Shown: positions 8,321-17,062, counted from the first letter of the stretch. The stretch: DNA of 64,000 nucleotides from Bacillus sp. FJAT-27916 (GCF_001183965.1 NZ_LFZV01000001.1:3588956-3652955); one strand, 5' to 3'. A program made the numbers and translations. Notes: generated by a model from the sequence alone, not told the origin.

Positions 8321-9511
8321 ATGAATACACAATATGAAAGAATACGGTTTTGGTCGCTCATCATCCTTGTCGGAGTATCAGGTTTCTCGCAAGGCATGCT
8401 GCTTCCGCTTATATCCATCATTTTTGAACAGGATGGGATTAGTTCCTCAATGAATGGTTTAAATGCGACAGGTCTCTACCTAGGCATATTATTAATCTCC
8501 CCGTTTATGGAGATCCCATTACGAAAATTTGGTTACAAACCGCTTATCATGTTTGGCGGCATGACGGTAGTGTGTGCGTTTCTCTTGTTTCCATTCCTGG
8601 ATTCCTTCTGGTTTTGGTTCCTTCTGCGAATGATCATTGGAATCGGGGATCACACCCTTCACTTCACTACCCAGACGTGGATTACAGCCTTCACGCCTAT
8701 GCACAAAAGGGGACGGAACCTGGCCGTTTACGGACTTTCCTTCAGCCTCGGTTTTGCCGCAGGGCCTATGTTAACCAATCTGATTGAAATCAATCGCTCA
8801 CTACCCTTCATGGCTGCCTCCATCATCAGCCTGCTTGCATGGCTGACGGTTTTCCTGCTTAAGAACGAGCATCCGGAGGAGGACATGGAAAGCGCCAATT
8901 TCCTTGGCACGCTCCGCCGTTTCAAAAAAGTAGCGAAATACGCATGGGTAGCTTTCCTTCCGCCATTTGGCTATGGGTTTCTTGAAGCCTCATTAAATGG
9001 GAACTTCCCGGTTTATGCTTTAAGGCTTGATTTAGATATTCAGCAAGTATCCTTTATCCTGCCTGCCTTTGCCATCGGCAGCCTTGTCTCTCAAATTCCG
9101 CTTGGGATGTTAAGCGATACAATCGGGAGAAAGCGTGTACTAGTGCTGATTCTGCTTGGAGGATCAGCCACGTTCCTTACAGCAGGGTTTATTGAGCAGA
9201 CGGCAATTGGTTTATTTGCGGCCATCTTCATCGCCGGTATGTTCGTCGGATCTACCTTTTCACTTGGCATGAGCTATATGACTGACCTCCTGCCGCCCCA
9301 GCTGCTTCCAGCAGGTAACATTATATTCGGCGTTGTCTTCAGTATCGGAAGCATTGCTGGCCCCTTTTTCGGCGGGCTGGCGATTCAATTCATGCCTGGC
9401 GGCAACTTCCTTCTCGTGCTCGGTGCTATGCTGATTATAATATTAACTGCAGTCAGTCTGTTTAAACCAAAGTATGAAGACACAAAAAAAGGTATGCACT
9501 CCTCTATATGA
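8321..9511 (+). CDS. Major facilitator superfamily transporter (YfkF-like)
   Basis: A 396-residue protein with 12 predicted membrane segments. The N-terminal motif region is PLRKFGYKPLIMFGG and the cytoplasmic loop motif of the second half is GMLSDTIGRKRVLVL, typical of MFS drug or metabolite exporters. The gene follows chaA divergently, like yfkF next to yfkE in B. subtilis, and is probably its counterpart; no substrate can be assigned. The start is ATG at about 8321, with GAGGAG about 9 bp upstream. The stop codon lies inside the loop of its terminator. Confidence 0.82.
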   Translation: MNTQYERIRFWSLIILVGVSGFSQGMLLPLISIIFEQDGISSSMNGLNATGLYLGILLISPFMEIPLRKFGYKPLIMFGGMTVVCAFLLFPFLDSFWFWFLLRMIIGIGDHTLHFTTQTWITAFTPMHKRGRNLAVYGLSFSLGFAAGPMLTNLIEINRSLPFMAASIISLLAWLTVFLLKNEHPEEDMESANFLGTLRRFKKVAKYAWVAFLPPFGYGFLEASLNGNFPVYALRLDLDIQQVSFILPAFAIGSLVSQIPLGMLSDTIGRKRVLVLILLGGSATFLTAGFIEQTAIGLFAAIFIAGMFVGSTFSLGMSYMTDLLPPQLLPAGNIIFGVVFSIGSIAGPFFGGLAIQFMPGGNFLLVLGAMLIIILTAVSLFKPKYEDTKKGMHSSI

Positions 9512-9526
9512 GGTGCATACCTTTTT
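9484..9526. terminator. Terminator between the MFS and EamA genes
   Basis: GGTATGCAC (9491-9499) pairs with GTGCATACC (9513-9521), flanked by A-run and T-run, so it can act in both directions. Confidence 0.85.
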
Positions 9527-9558
9527 CTATCCCCAGAAAACGAAAGCAAACTGGTGCC

Positions 9559-10476
9559 TTAAGCCTGTTTTTCTCGGTTAACGATAATGATGCCTGCCGC
9601 CACTAAACATAAGGAGACTAACACCATTGCCTGCAAGGTTTCATTTAATAAGATAGTAGATAGAAGAACACCGAATACCGGCACAAGGAATAAGTACATT
9701 GAAACCTTGCCGACCGGATTGTACTTCATCACATTATTCCAAATGAAGAATCCCGTTGCTGACACAAAGGATAAATACAAGAGCAGCAAAGCAGATATCC
9801 AATCAAAATAGAAGGGAATCGGCCCTTCTAAGCTAACCCCAATTACAGCAAGGGCAGCCCCGCCCATCATCATTTGCCACGATGTCAGCACACCAACTGG
9901 TATTTCCCTGCTCGCTTGCTTAGCCTGAATATTTCCAAAAGCACTTGCCATCATCGCGGCAATCAACAGCCATTCCCCTGTACTGAAATGAATATCCACA
10001 TGACCGCCATTCGTATTGGCAAGCACAACACCCGCAAACCCAATAATCATGCCGGCGATTTTTCTCATGCTCAGTTTATCATCTACATAAATGAAGTGAG
10101 CGAAAATGATTTGAAAGAATGTCGTTGTCCCAGCAATAATAGACCCTTGTACTCCTGTGGAGAGACTAAGTCCAATATAAAAGAACACATATTGCAGAAA
10201 TGTCTGAAACAACCCCACCTTTATAAGTGGAAAAACATCCTTTCTCTTCGGAAGCGCAATCCCCTTCCAAAGATAAAAGATGAACCATAATAATAACCCA
10301 GCCAAGAAGAATCGATAGCCAGCAAACAGCATTTGCTTCCCAAACTCTCCGGAGGCAATACCAAAATGCTCATAGCTCTTCTTAACGACCGGAATGGCGC
10401 TCCCCCACAAAAAGGTCGCTCCCATAGCAGATGCCAGTACACCTGCCGGATATGTAAAAAATTTCTTTGCACTCAC
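9559..10476 (-). CDS. EamA/DMT-superfamily transporter
   Basis: A 305-residue protein with ten membrane segments in two EamA repeats (first from ATFLWGSAIPVVKKSYEHF, second from GNIQAKQASREIPVGVLTSWQMMMGG). Family members export amino acids or other small metabolites; the substrate is unknown here. The start is GTG at 10476, with GGAGGA 7 bp upstream; the in-frame extension to 10521 lacks a site. It is divergent from pfeT across a 260-bp control region. Confidence 0.85.
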   Translation of the reverse strand: MSAKKFFTYPAGVLASAMGATFLWGSAIPVVKKSYEHFGIASGEFGKQMLFAGYRFFLAGLLLWFIFYLWKGIALPKRKDVFPLIKVGLFQTFLQYVFFYIGLSLSTGVQGSIIAGTTTFFQIIFAHFIYVDDKLSMRKIAGMIIGFAGVVLANTNGGHVDIHFSTGEWLLIAAMMASAFGNIQAKQASREIPVGVLTSWQMMMGGAALAVIGVSLEGPIPFYFDWISALLLLYLSFVSATGFFIWNNVMKYNPVGKVSMYLFLVPVFGVLLSTILLNETLQAMVLVSLCLVAAGIIIVNREKQA

Positions 10477-10521
10477 TCTAAGTTCCTCCAGTAAATTAAA
10501 TAACCATATAAATAATACCAC

Positions 10522-10550
10522 TTAACAACCGATAGCGGGTATGTTATAAT
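10522..10550 (+). promoter_or_regulatory. pfeT promoter
   Basis: TTAACA (10522-10527), 17-bp spacer and TATAAT (10545-10550). The -10 hexamer lies inside the first PerR box, so PerR bound there should block RNA polymerase. Confidence 0.75.
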
Positions 10551-10558
10551 AATTATAA
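10544..10558. promoter_or_regulatory. PerR box 1
   Basis: TTATAATAATTATAA is a perfect 7-1-7 palindrome, identical to the B. subtilis PerR consensus TTATAATNATTATAA. Confidence 0.85.
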
Positions 10559-10569
10559 AGAGAAGTAAA

Positions 10570-10584
10570 TAATAATAATTATAA
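10570..10584. promoter_or_regulatory. PerR box 2
   Basis: TAATAATAATTATAA matches the PerR consensus at all but one position and lies 26 bp downstream of box 1. Confidence 0.75.
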
Positions 10585-10655
10585 ATAAGAAAGCAAACCC
10601 TTTGCTGTCGCTGTAAAAAGCGGCAGCAAATGCTGTTTTATATCCCTAATGATGA

Positions 10656-10715
10656 TGAATATTATTCTCAATTAAAATGAAATTTTCTTAATTAGATGAT
10701 TAGCATTCTCAATTA
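10656..10715. promoter_or_regulatory. Candidate Fur-like sites / triple repeat in pfeT leader
   Basis: TGAATATTATTCTCA (10656-10670) and TGATTAGCATTCTCA (10697-10711) each resemble the 7-1-7 Fur box. In addition TTCTYAATTA occurs three times (10665, 10685, 10706), 20-21 bp apart, so on the same DNA face. These lie between the PerR boxes and the ribosome binding site. Confidence 0.45.
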
Positions 10716-10736
10716 GGCCAAAAGGAGGAAAAAAAG

Positions 10737-12668
10737 ATGGATACTGTTATTAACAGCAGCAGCTCACAAACTACACCACAAAAGCCGAATAAATGGAAGA
10801 ACTTCTCTGAGAAATTCAGCTCCTTATGGGAACTACTCGCAGCTGGGGTAAGCGGCTTGCTTATCTTACTTGGTTGGTTTTTATCCAACCAAGACTTAGC
10901 CACCGCTTCAGCGATTACGTATATACTTGCCTATGTAATTGGCGGCTACGCAAAAGCGAAGGAAGGCATTACCCAAACTATTGAGGAGAAGAAGCTTAAC
11001 GTTGAGCTCCTGATGATTCTGGCCGCTGTCGGTTCAGCCATGATTGGCTACTGGACAGAAGGTGCCGTTTTAATCTTCATCTTCTCCTTAAGCGGAGCCC
11101 TTGAGACTTATACCATGAATAAGAGCCATAAAGAAATCTCCTCCTTGATGAATTTGCAGCCAGAGGAGGCATTAAGAATTGTCGGTGATAAAGAAGAAAT
11201 CGTCGCTGTCAGTGAATTAAAGGTCGGCGATTTAATCCTGATCAAACCAGGTGAGAGGGTACCATCTGACGGGATTATTAAAGTCGGTGAAACGGCCATT
11301 GACGAGGCTGCCATTACAGGGGAATCAATCCCTGTTAGCAAAAAGCCCGGCTACGAGGTATTCGCCGGCACAGTGAATGCAACCGGCACCATTAGAGTCG
11401 AAGTAACAAAGCCAAATAGCGAAACCCTGTTCCAAAAAATCATCACGCTCGTCCAAAATGCTCAAAGTGAAAAATCACCATCCCAATTATTCATTGAGCG
11501 CTTTGAGGATACGTATGTGAAAACCGTTCTTGTTGTCGTCGCCGTTATGATGTTCCTGCCGCATTACGTGCTAGGCTGGTCTTGGACAGAAACGTTCTAT
11601 AGAGCTATGGTGCTTTTAGTTGTCGCATCTCCATGTGCACTTGTCGCCTCTATTATGCCAGCAACATTGGCTGCTATCTCAAACGGGGCGAAAAACGGAA
11701 TCCTCTTTAAAGGAGGGGTCCATCTCGAGCAGCTTGGCAATGTCAAAGCCATTGCCTTTGATAAAACAGGTACCCTTACACAAGGAAAGCCTGTGGTCAC
11801 TGATATCATTACACGGGACGATATTGACCAAAAGGCGTTCATGCTAAGTGTGGCATCTATTGAACAGAATTCGAATCACCCGCTTGCCCAATCCATCGTC
11901 AACTATGTGAAGGAAGCCTATCAAGAATCTCTTCCGCGTGTTGACTCTGAAGAGGTATCCGGATTTGGTGTAGCCGGAACTGTAGAAGGCCGCCATTACA
12001 AAATTGGCAAAAAGGATTTTGTCGGCCGCGAAGCAGCTAATACATTTAAAGACGGGATTGCCGATGTATTGGCTGCAGACGGAAAAACTTTATCATTCGT
12101 CCAGGACGAACACGGCATAGCTGGAATCATCGCCCTGAAGGATGTTGTCCGCAGCGAAACAAGAGGTGCGTTAGAAGCCTTGAAGAGCCAGGGTGTCTAC
12201 ACATGCATGCTGACTGGTGATAACGAAAGAACAGCTCATGCTATCGCCAAAGAAAGCCATTTAGCCGGTTATGTGGCAGAATGCCTTCCAGAGCGCAAAG
12301 TGGAGGAAATCAAGAAACTCCGTGAGGAATACACAACAGTCGCCATGGTTGGTGACGGTATTAATGATGCTCCTGCTCTCGCAAGTGCATCCATTGGAAT
12401 CGCCATGGGAGAAGGTACAGATGTAGCGCTTGAAACAGCTGATATCGTCTTGATGAAGAATGATTTACCAAAGATTTCAGAAGCTATTAAACTATCGAAG
12501 AGAATGAACCGGATCATTCGCCAAAATGTCATCTTCTCCATCACCGTTATCATGGTGCTCATCTGCTCAAACTTCTTCCAAGTCCTCGACCTACCATTCG
12601 GTGTCATCGGACATGAAGGAAGTACAATCCTCGTCATTTTGAACGGATTGCGCCTGCTTAAATCTTAA
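10737..12668 (+). CDS. pfeT: P1B4-type metal-exporting ATPase PfeT (ZosA/YkvW-like)
   Basis: A 643-residue P-type ATPase for heavy-metal transport across the membrane. Visible motifs are the TGES phosphatase loop, SPCAL in the metal-binding helix (about residue 297), the phosphorylated DKTGTLT (about 341), an HP locus (NSNHPLAQS), the GDGINDAP hinge and HEGST in the last helix (about 625). SPC plus HEG[GS]T marks the P1B4 class. There is no N-terminal CxxC metal domain. B. subtilis PfeT exports Fe(II) and is controlled by PerR and Fur; the two PerR boxes here support this assignment over a zinc or cadmium pump. The start is ATG at 10737, with AAAGGAGG 8 bp upstream. Confidence 0.9.
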   Translation: MDTVINSSSSQTTPQKPNKWKNFSEKFSSLWELLAAGVSGLLILLGWFLSNQDLATASAITYILAYVIGGYAKAKEGITQTIEEKKLNVELLMILAAVGSAMIGYWTEGAVLIFIFSLSGALETYTMNKSHKEISSLMNLQPEEALRIVGDKEEIVAVSELKVGDLILIKPGERVPSDGIIKVGETAIDEAAITGESIPVSKKPGYEVFAGTVNATGTIRVEVTKPNSETLFQKIITLVQNAQSEKSPSQLFIERFEDTYVKTVLVVVAVMMFLPHYVLGWSWTETFYRAMVLLVVASPCALVASIMPATLAAISNGAKNGILFKGGVHLEQLGNVKAIAFDKTGTLTQGKPVVTDIITRDDIDQKAFMLSVASIEQNSNHPLAQSIVNYVKEAYQESLPRVDSEEVSGFGVAGTVEGRHYKIGKKDFVGREAANTFKDGIADVLAADGKTLSFVQDEHGIAGIIALKDVVRSETRGALEALKSQGVYTCMLTGDNERTAHAIAKESHLAGYVAECLPERKVEEIKKLREEYTTVAMVGDGINDAPALASASIGIAMGEGTDVALETADIVLMKNDLPKISEAIKLSKRMNRIIRQNVIFSITVIMVLICSNFFQVLDLPFGVIGHEGSTILVILNGLRLLKS

Positions 12669-12685
12669 GAAATAAGTATAATTGA

Positions 12686-12717
12686 GTCCGCTCCTCTTCG
12701 GGAGCGGGCTTTTTTTG
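12686..12717 (+). terminator. Terminator of pfeT
   Basis: GTCCGCTCC (12686-12694) pairs with GGAGCGGGC (12701-12709), followed by seven T. Confidence 0.9.
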
Positions 12718-12718
12718 C

Positions 12719-13025
12719 TGGGAGAAGGTGCTGCTGGGGAGACGAGGTTTCCGCTCCCCTTTGAAGTTAGCGACATACCGCTGTTGTTATCGCCCATATG
12801 CCGGATTTTTCGCCCTTACACTGTAACTCTCGCCCTTACACTTTGTTTTTCGTCCATACCTTAAAAATCACCCTTCATTGTAGAACACCTAAAAAATTTC
12901 ATCTTGAAATTACCGAAAGGCTGTTTGCATGATTTCTCGTACTTTTCTTCTTAAATCCATAATAGCTCCTCTGATTACACCATTTTCATTCAGCGAGTAA
13001 ACTAAGGGTCCCATTAAATCGCAAT
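12719..13025. other. Intergenic stretch with degenerate TCGCCCWTA motifs
   Basis: No gene is supported. The motif ATCGCCCATA / TTCGCCCTTACAC / CTCGCCCTTACAC / TTCGTCCATACC / ATCACCCTT recurs about every 20-25 bp between 12787 and 12870. On the minus strand a 35-codon frame ending at about 12913 (peptide end RRKVREIMQTAFR) has a GAGGAG site before an internal ATG, but it is too short to call. Confidence 0.4.
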
Positions 13026-13052
13026 AAAAAAGACCTCCCCTAAAGGAAAGTC
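13026..13052 (-). terminator. Terminator of yfkH
   Basis: On the minus strand GACTTTCC, loop TTTA and GGGGAGGTC form a stem with G-U pairs, followed by six T (A-run 13026-13031). Confidence 0.65.
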
Positions 13053-13056
13053 CCCT

Positions 13057-13899
13057 CTATTTCTTTGCTCGATTATGGCGTAAAACTGCGTTTATTTCTC
13101 CACCGACAATTATGACCAGTCCTGATAGATAGAACCAGAGCATCAAGACAATTAATCCGCCTAAACTTCCATACGTAGATGTATAGTTGCCAAATGAGTT
13201 GACATAGAAAGAGAAGGCCAGCGAGGATAATGCCCATCCAATACTTGCGAACAACGCTCCAGGCCATGCTGACTTAAGAGATATCTTGATATTTGGAGCA
13301 AGCCAATAGAGCATCGTGAAGACAAAGGTAGTAACTGCGATTGAAATGGTCCAGCGCAGTAACGTGTATACATAGGATGGCTCAAATCCCAGGATATCGA
13401 AGACAACCTCAAGAATCATTCTTCCGAAAATCGGAAGCAGCAGCGACACGACTACAACGAAAATCATAGCCAGCGTCAGGACGAGGGCTAGTGCCCTGCT
13501 AACGATAAAGGAACGGTTCTCTTCTACATCATACGCATGATTCAGTGCCCGAATGATGGCATTAATCCCATTCGATGCGGACCAAATGGTTGCCAAGATC
13601 CCGAAAGACAACAAGCCGCCATTACGGGATTCCATGATTGTCGCAAGACTTGACTCAAGTAAATCTACTGAATCATCTGGTACATACGCATCAAGCATGC
13701 TGATAATATCCTCGGTTGATATCGGAAAATACGGCAAAAGCGTAATCGTGAATATTAACATTGGAAAGATTGATAATAAAAAGTAATAGGCCAACTGGGC
13801 TGCAAGCCCAGTGATTTCATCTTCCTTGATCTTTTCGTAGAGATGTTTTAGAAGGGATTTCTTCTTATACCGATCGACATCCGTCACAACTTTCGCCAC
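13057..13899 (-). CDS. yfkH: YihY/BrkB-family inner membrane protein (YfkH)
   Basis: A 280-residue protein with about six membrane segments and the UPF0761/YihY pattern: AAQLAYYFLLSIFPMLIF near residue 35, SASNGINAIIRALNHAYDVEE, and a C-terminal YGSLGGLIVLMLWFYLSGLVIIVGGEINA. The family was once misnamed ribonuclease BN; its function is unknown. The start is GTG at 13899, with AAGGAGG 7 bp upstream. It is 22 bp downstream of the YtxH-like gene and probably co-transcribed with it. B. subtilis yfkH sits in the same neighbourhood. Confidence 0.88.
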   Translation of the reverse strand: MAKVVTDVDRYKKKSLLKHLYEKIKEDEITGLAAQLAYYFLLSIFPMLIFTITLLPYFPISTEDIISMLDAYVPDDSVDLLESSLATIMESRNGGLLSFGILATIWSASNGINAIIRALNHAYDVEENRSFIVSRALALVLTLAMIFVVVVSLLLPIFGRMILEVVFDILGFEPSYVYTLLRWTISIAVTTFVFTMLYWLAPNIKISLKSAWPGALFASIGWALSSLAFSFYVNSFGNYTSTYGSLGGLIVLMLWFYLSGLVIIVGGEINAVLRHNRAKK

Positions 13900-13921
13900 A
13901 TCAGTTCCTCCTTAAAGTGGA

Positions 13922-14317
13922 TTATTGGATGGAAGTAGAAGTGGCATTCTTATTCATGGATGCTTGGTCATTCACATCATCATCATTCGTATGCTTATCT
14001 ACGACAACTTCCTTCGTTTCTTTGATGACACCCGCTACTTGCGGCGGCACTTCCTTCATTTCATCGACCTTGCTTGAGATGAAGGCAACATCCTCGCTGA
14101 TTTGCTCAATGCTTGTACGCAGCTTTCCGCTCATTTCCTTCAAACTTCCAACAAGATCATCAGGATTCTTCGCCACTGATTTCACATTGGTCACCATACT
14201 TTTGCTTCCGTTCATCACAGAATTACGCGTGTTGCGGTCAAGCAAGCTGATTGCGATTCCTGCGACTGCGCCGCCTAAAATACCGAGCCATAGCTTATTG
14301 CTTTTTCTGTTTCTCAT
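13922..14317 (-). CDS. YtxH-like membrane-anchored protein
   Basis: 131 residues: a basic N-terminus (MRNRKSNK), one glycine-rich membrane segment (LWLGILGGAVAGIAISLL), then a long amphipathic, charged helix and a low-complexity C-terminus. This is the layout of YtxH-type general-stress proteins, although sequence similarity is weak, so the family call is tentative. The AAAAGGAG site 9 bp upstream fixes the start at 14317. It is the first gene of a likely two-gene unit with yfkH. Confidence 0.7.
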   Translation of the reverse strand: MRNRKSNKLWLGILGGAVAGIAISLLDRNTRNSVMNGSKSMVTNVKSVAKNPDDLVGSLKEMSGKLRTSIEQISEDVAFISSKVDEMKEVPPQVAGVIKETKEVVVDKHTNDDDVNDQASMNKNATSTSIQ

Positions 14318-14521
14318 TCTATTCCACTCCTTTTATTTTTCTGTTTCATACAATAGATTTACCTATATCAGAGGGGTTGTAAACATAATCTCCCAATTTT
14401 GAATGAAAGCTCCCTTATTCGATCCTCTCTTTAACTATACGCTAAATAACTGTTTGACACCCGTATAGATAAATGGAAAAATAAAGGCTATCAATCATAA
14501 AAGCGAGGGATGATTCAGTTG

Positions 14522-14743
14522 ATGGATTTATCTAAGAAAAGCCCGGAGAACGTTGAGCATATCATTTCATCCATACAAGGAAAATTACAAATGATCAATG
14601 CAGCTGCCATGAAGCCAGAAAGCTTCACAGACAGTTCCTATGAGGACCTGCTCGACATTTACGAAATGGTCATGGCAAAGGACCGCTTCAGTCCAAGCGA
14701 AATGCAAGCCATCGTGGAAGAACTAGGCAATCTAAAGAAATAA
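14522..14743 (+). CDS. yfkK: UPF0435/DUF1128 protein YfkK
   Basis: A 73-residue cytosolic protein matching B. subtilis Yfk[34 protein letters not shown] and [18 protein letters not shown]. Function unknown. The start is uncertain between ATG 14522 and TTG 14519, both downstream of GAGGG at 14505-14509. It ends 7 bp before a strong shared terminator. Confidence 0.88.
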   Translation: MDLSKKSPENVEHIISSIQGKLQMINAAAMKPESFTDSSYEDLLDIYEMVMAKDRFSPSEMQAIVEELGNLKK

Positions 14744-14750
14744 GCAGAAA

Positions 14751-14784
14751 GGGGAAGGACATTTCAATAAGTCCTTCCCCTTTT
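14751..14784. terminator. Shared terminator of yfkK and yfkM
   Basis: GGGGAAGGAC (14751-14760) pairs with GTCCTTCCCC (14771-14780), followed by TTTT. Confidence 0.88.
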
Positions 14785-14787
14785 ATT

Positions 14788-15306
14788 TTATTTATTCAGC
14801 AATGCCAAAGACTCACGGTTAAAAGCAGGAATATCATCCGGCTGCCTGCTTGTAACAAGCTGTTTGCCGCATACGAATACCTCTTGGTCATGGTATGTCG
14901 CACCTGCATATTCCAAATCTACTTTAATGGATTTATATCCGGTTACATCACGGCCTTCAAGTGCCTTGGCAGTAATAAGCAATTGAGGACCATGGCAAAT
15001 GGCAAAGACAGGCTTTTTCTCATCCATGAATGCTTTGGCGAATGCGACAAAGCGCTCATCACCGCGAAGTTGGTCTGGAGAGAAGCCTCCTGGGATGAAT
15101 AATGCATCATACTCATCAGGTGTGACTTCATCAATTCCTTTGTCAATGGCCACCTGCTCCTGTCCCTGTTTTCCTTCAACGGTTTTCCCTTTTTCGAAGC
15201 CAATGGTAATTACTTCATGTCCAGCCTCTTTGAATGACTTAGCTGGGTCGGTGTATTCAACATCCTCGAATAAATCTGTCATCACACATGCAATTTTTTT
15301 ACCCAT
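14788..15306 (-). CDS. yfkM: DJ-1/PfpI-family general stress protein YfkM
   Basis: 172 residues of the DJ-1/PfpI fold (type 1 glutamine amidotransferase-like). The nucleophile elbow is AICHGPQLL with the conserved Cys, preceded by PGGFSPDQLR and followed by TSRQPDDIPAFNRE. It is nearly identical in layout to B. subtilis YfkM (GSP18). Relatives act as glyoxalases or protein deglycases; the activity here is inferred. The start is ATG at 15306, with GGGAGG 8 bp upstream, instead of the longer frame to 15342. Confidence 0.9.
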   Translation of the reverse strand: MGKKIACVMTDLFEDVEYTDPAKSFKEAGHEVITIGFEKGKTVEGKQGQEQVAIDKGIDEVTPDEYDALFIPGGFSPDQLRGDERFVAFAKAFMDEKKPVFAICHGPQLLITAKALEGRDVTGYKSIKVDLEYAGATYHDQEVFVCGKQLVTSRQPDDIPAFNRESLALLNK

Positions 15307-15390
15307 AATCCATTCCTCCCGTTGTAATGAAATGTTTCTCATTCCATCTGTTCCCGGTAGAGGTGTTTATAAACCATATTTAGACAATTC

Positions 15391-15422
15391 AAAAAAGCAC
15401 GTCCCAAATTCTAGGATCATGC
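15391..15422 (-). terminator. Terminator of motAB
   Basis: On the minus strand GCATGATCC and GGGACGTGC form a stem with one mismatch and G-U pairs, followed by six T (15391-15396). Confidence 0.6.
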
Positions 15423-15433
15423 TGTTCACTTAA

Positions 15434-16213
15434 TCAATTCTTATCATCAAGCGATGTGCGGGGAAGTATCAAGATTTCCACCCGTCTATTTCTTGCCTTT
15501 CCAGCCTCAGTCTTATTCTCAGCTACAGGTTTATACTCACCAAACCCTTTAGCACTGAACCATGCGGGGTTCAATTTCTCATTTTCCTGCAAGAGCTTCA
15601 TGAAATTCACCGCACGCATTACGCTAAGCTCCCAATTGGATTCATAGTCAACCGTACGGATTGGTACATTATCGGTATGCCCGCTGATGATGATATTACG
15701 TGGAGGATCCATAACCAGCAAGGAGGCGATCTCCCTTGCAATATATTTATCTCTCTCCCTCACCTCAGCGACACCAGAATCGAAGAGAACATTATCGCGA
15801 ATGGTCAAAAGCAGCCCCTCATCCGTGAGTGAGGTTTCCAGCTTTTCAGCAAGATGATTCTCCGCAATATAGGCATTCATCCTTTGCTGGATATAAGTAA
15901 GCTTCTCAATTTCCGCATCAGCAGTGACCTCTTTTTTCTTCTCTTCCTTCTCCTTTTCTGTCCCTTCTTCTCCCTCCATGCCCGTCAGCATCCCATCAGG
16001 CATCGGGCTATTGTTCTCAAGCACACCTGTTCCGCCCTCAAACGCCATATTAAAGGCGCGGGAGAGCTCCGTAAACTTTTGCGAATCCACCGAGCTCATG
16101 GCAAATAGAACGATAAATAGAGCAAGCAACAGGGTTAAAAGGTCACTGTAGGGCAGAAGCCAGGATTCGGACATATGCTCCTCATGAGATTTCTTGTTTC
16201 GTCGCCTGGACAT
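15434..16213 (-). CDS. motB: Flagellar stator protein MotB
   Basis: A 259-residue stator subunit. One N-terminal membrane helix contains the proton-binding Asp24 (WLLPYSDLLTLLLALFIVLFAMSS). A linker of about 60 residues rich in Lys/Glu follows, then an OmpA-like peptidoglycan-binding domain (NIIISGHTDNVPIRT, SNWELSVMRAVNFM, NRRVEILILP). The YSD context resembles H+-type MotB rather than Na+-type MotS, but ion use cannot be settled from sequence alone. Its start overlaps the end of motA by 32 bp, which suggests coupled translation. Confidence 0.93.
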   Translation of the reverse strand: MSRRRNKKSHEEHMSESWLLPYSDLLTLLLALFIVLFAMSSVDSQKFTELSRAFNMAFEGGTGVLENNSPMPDGMLTGMEGEEGTEKEKEEKKKEVTADAEIEKLTYIQQRMNAYIAENHLAEKLETSLTDEGLLLTIRDNVLFDSGVAEVRERDKYIAREIASLLVMDPPRNIIISGHTDNVPIRTVDYESNWELSVMRAVNFMKLLQENEKLNPAWFSAKGFGEYKPVAENKTEAGKARNRRVEILILPRTSLDDKN

Positions 16214-16997
16214 GGTCTCTCATCCCGCCTTCCAACCATTTTTTTCGTTCCGCTGCCGGTAAATATGAGGACAGCTTCTGTTCAATTGTGCGTGGTGCCT
16301 CCCCATCTAGAATAGAGAGAATCCCTTCAATCATCATTTCTTTACGCCTAGCTTCCTCTCTGGACTTCCGTTTCAGCTTATTGGCGAACGGGTGCCATAA
16401 TAAGTACCCGGTAAAGATCCCTAACAATGTCGCGACGAAAGCGGCACTAATGGCATGCCCGAGCACCTCAGTATCACTCATATTCCCCAATGCAGCAATC
16501 AGCCCAACAACAGCTCCCAATACACCTAATGTCGGTGCATAAGTACCTGCTTGCGTAAATATTTGCGAGCCGACAGCGTGCCGCTCCTCCATTGCCTCAA
16601 TCTCGTCAGACAGGATATTTCTTATGTATTCAGCACTTTGCCCTTCCCCCGCCAAATTCAGACCATTACGCAGGAATGTATCCTCCACCGTTTCAGAAAT
16701 TTTCTCTAATGCAAGAAGGCCTTCCTTACGGGCAATTTGAGCCCATTCTGAAAATGTATATATTAATTCGTCATACGAGATTGTCTTTTCCTGCGAAAAA
16801 ATAATCTTAATTAGCTTCGGTACCTTCAACAATTCATTTGTTGGAAATGCGATAAACACAGCGGCGGCTGTCCCTATCAATATAATTAAAATAGCAGCCG
16901 GATTTACAAGAACTGATATTTCCACTCCCTTCATAACCATTCCTGCGCCAACTGAAATGATTGCCAGTACGATACCAATAAATGATGCCTTATCCAT
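16182..16997 (-). CDS. motA: Flagellar stator protein MotA
   Basis: A 271-residue protein with four membrane helices that forms the ion channel of the stator together with MotB. Conserved features are NPAAILIILIGT, the cytoplasmic loop with EEIEAMEERH-type residues that contacts FliG, and the helix 3-4 stretch TYAPTLGVLGAVVGLIAAL...HAISAAFVATLLGIFTGY carrying the essential prolines. The start is ATG at 16997 by alignment with B. subtilis MotA; a GTG at 17006 is possible. The motAB operon is driven by a sigma-D promoter 40 bp upstream. Confidence 0.93.
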   Translation of the reverse strand: MDKASFIGIVLAIISVGAGMVMKGVEISVLVNPAAILIILIGTAAAVFIAFPTNELLKVPKLIKIIFSQEKTISYDELIYTFSEWAQIARKEGLLALEKISETVEDTFLRNGLNLAGEGQSAEYIRNILSDEIEAMEERHAVGSQIFTQAGTYAPTLGVLGAVVGLIAALGNMSDTEVLGHAISAAFVATLLGIFTGYLLWHPFANKLKRKSREEARRKEMMIEGILSILDGEAPRTIEQKLSSYLPAAERKKWLEGGMRDHVQATKQEIS

Positions 16998-17036
16998 TCT
17001 CTTCACCCGTTCTCTACTAATCTTTTATCTTACTTA

Positions 17037-17062
17037 ATATCGGCTCTGCCTCTCATTCCTTA
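17037..17062 (-). promoter_or_regulatory. Sigma-D promoter of motAB
   Basis: Minus strand: TAAG (17062-17059), 14-bp spacer, GCCGATAT (17044-17037). The -10 is the exact sigma-D consensus and the spacing is right. The motility regulon assignment is established for B. subtilis motAB. Confidence 0.85.

Noticed and set aside
12910-13025. Minus-strand 35-codon frame ending RRKVREIMQTAFR
   Set aside because: Too short and partly inside the yfkH terminator. An internal GAGGAG-ATG would leave only 16 codons.
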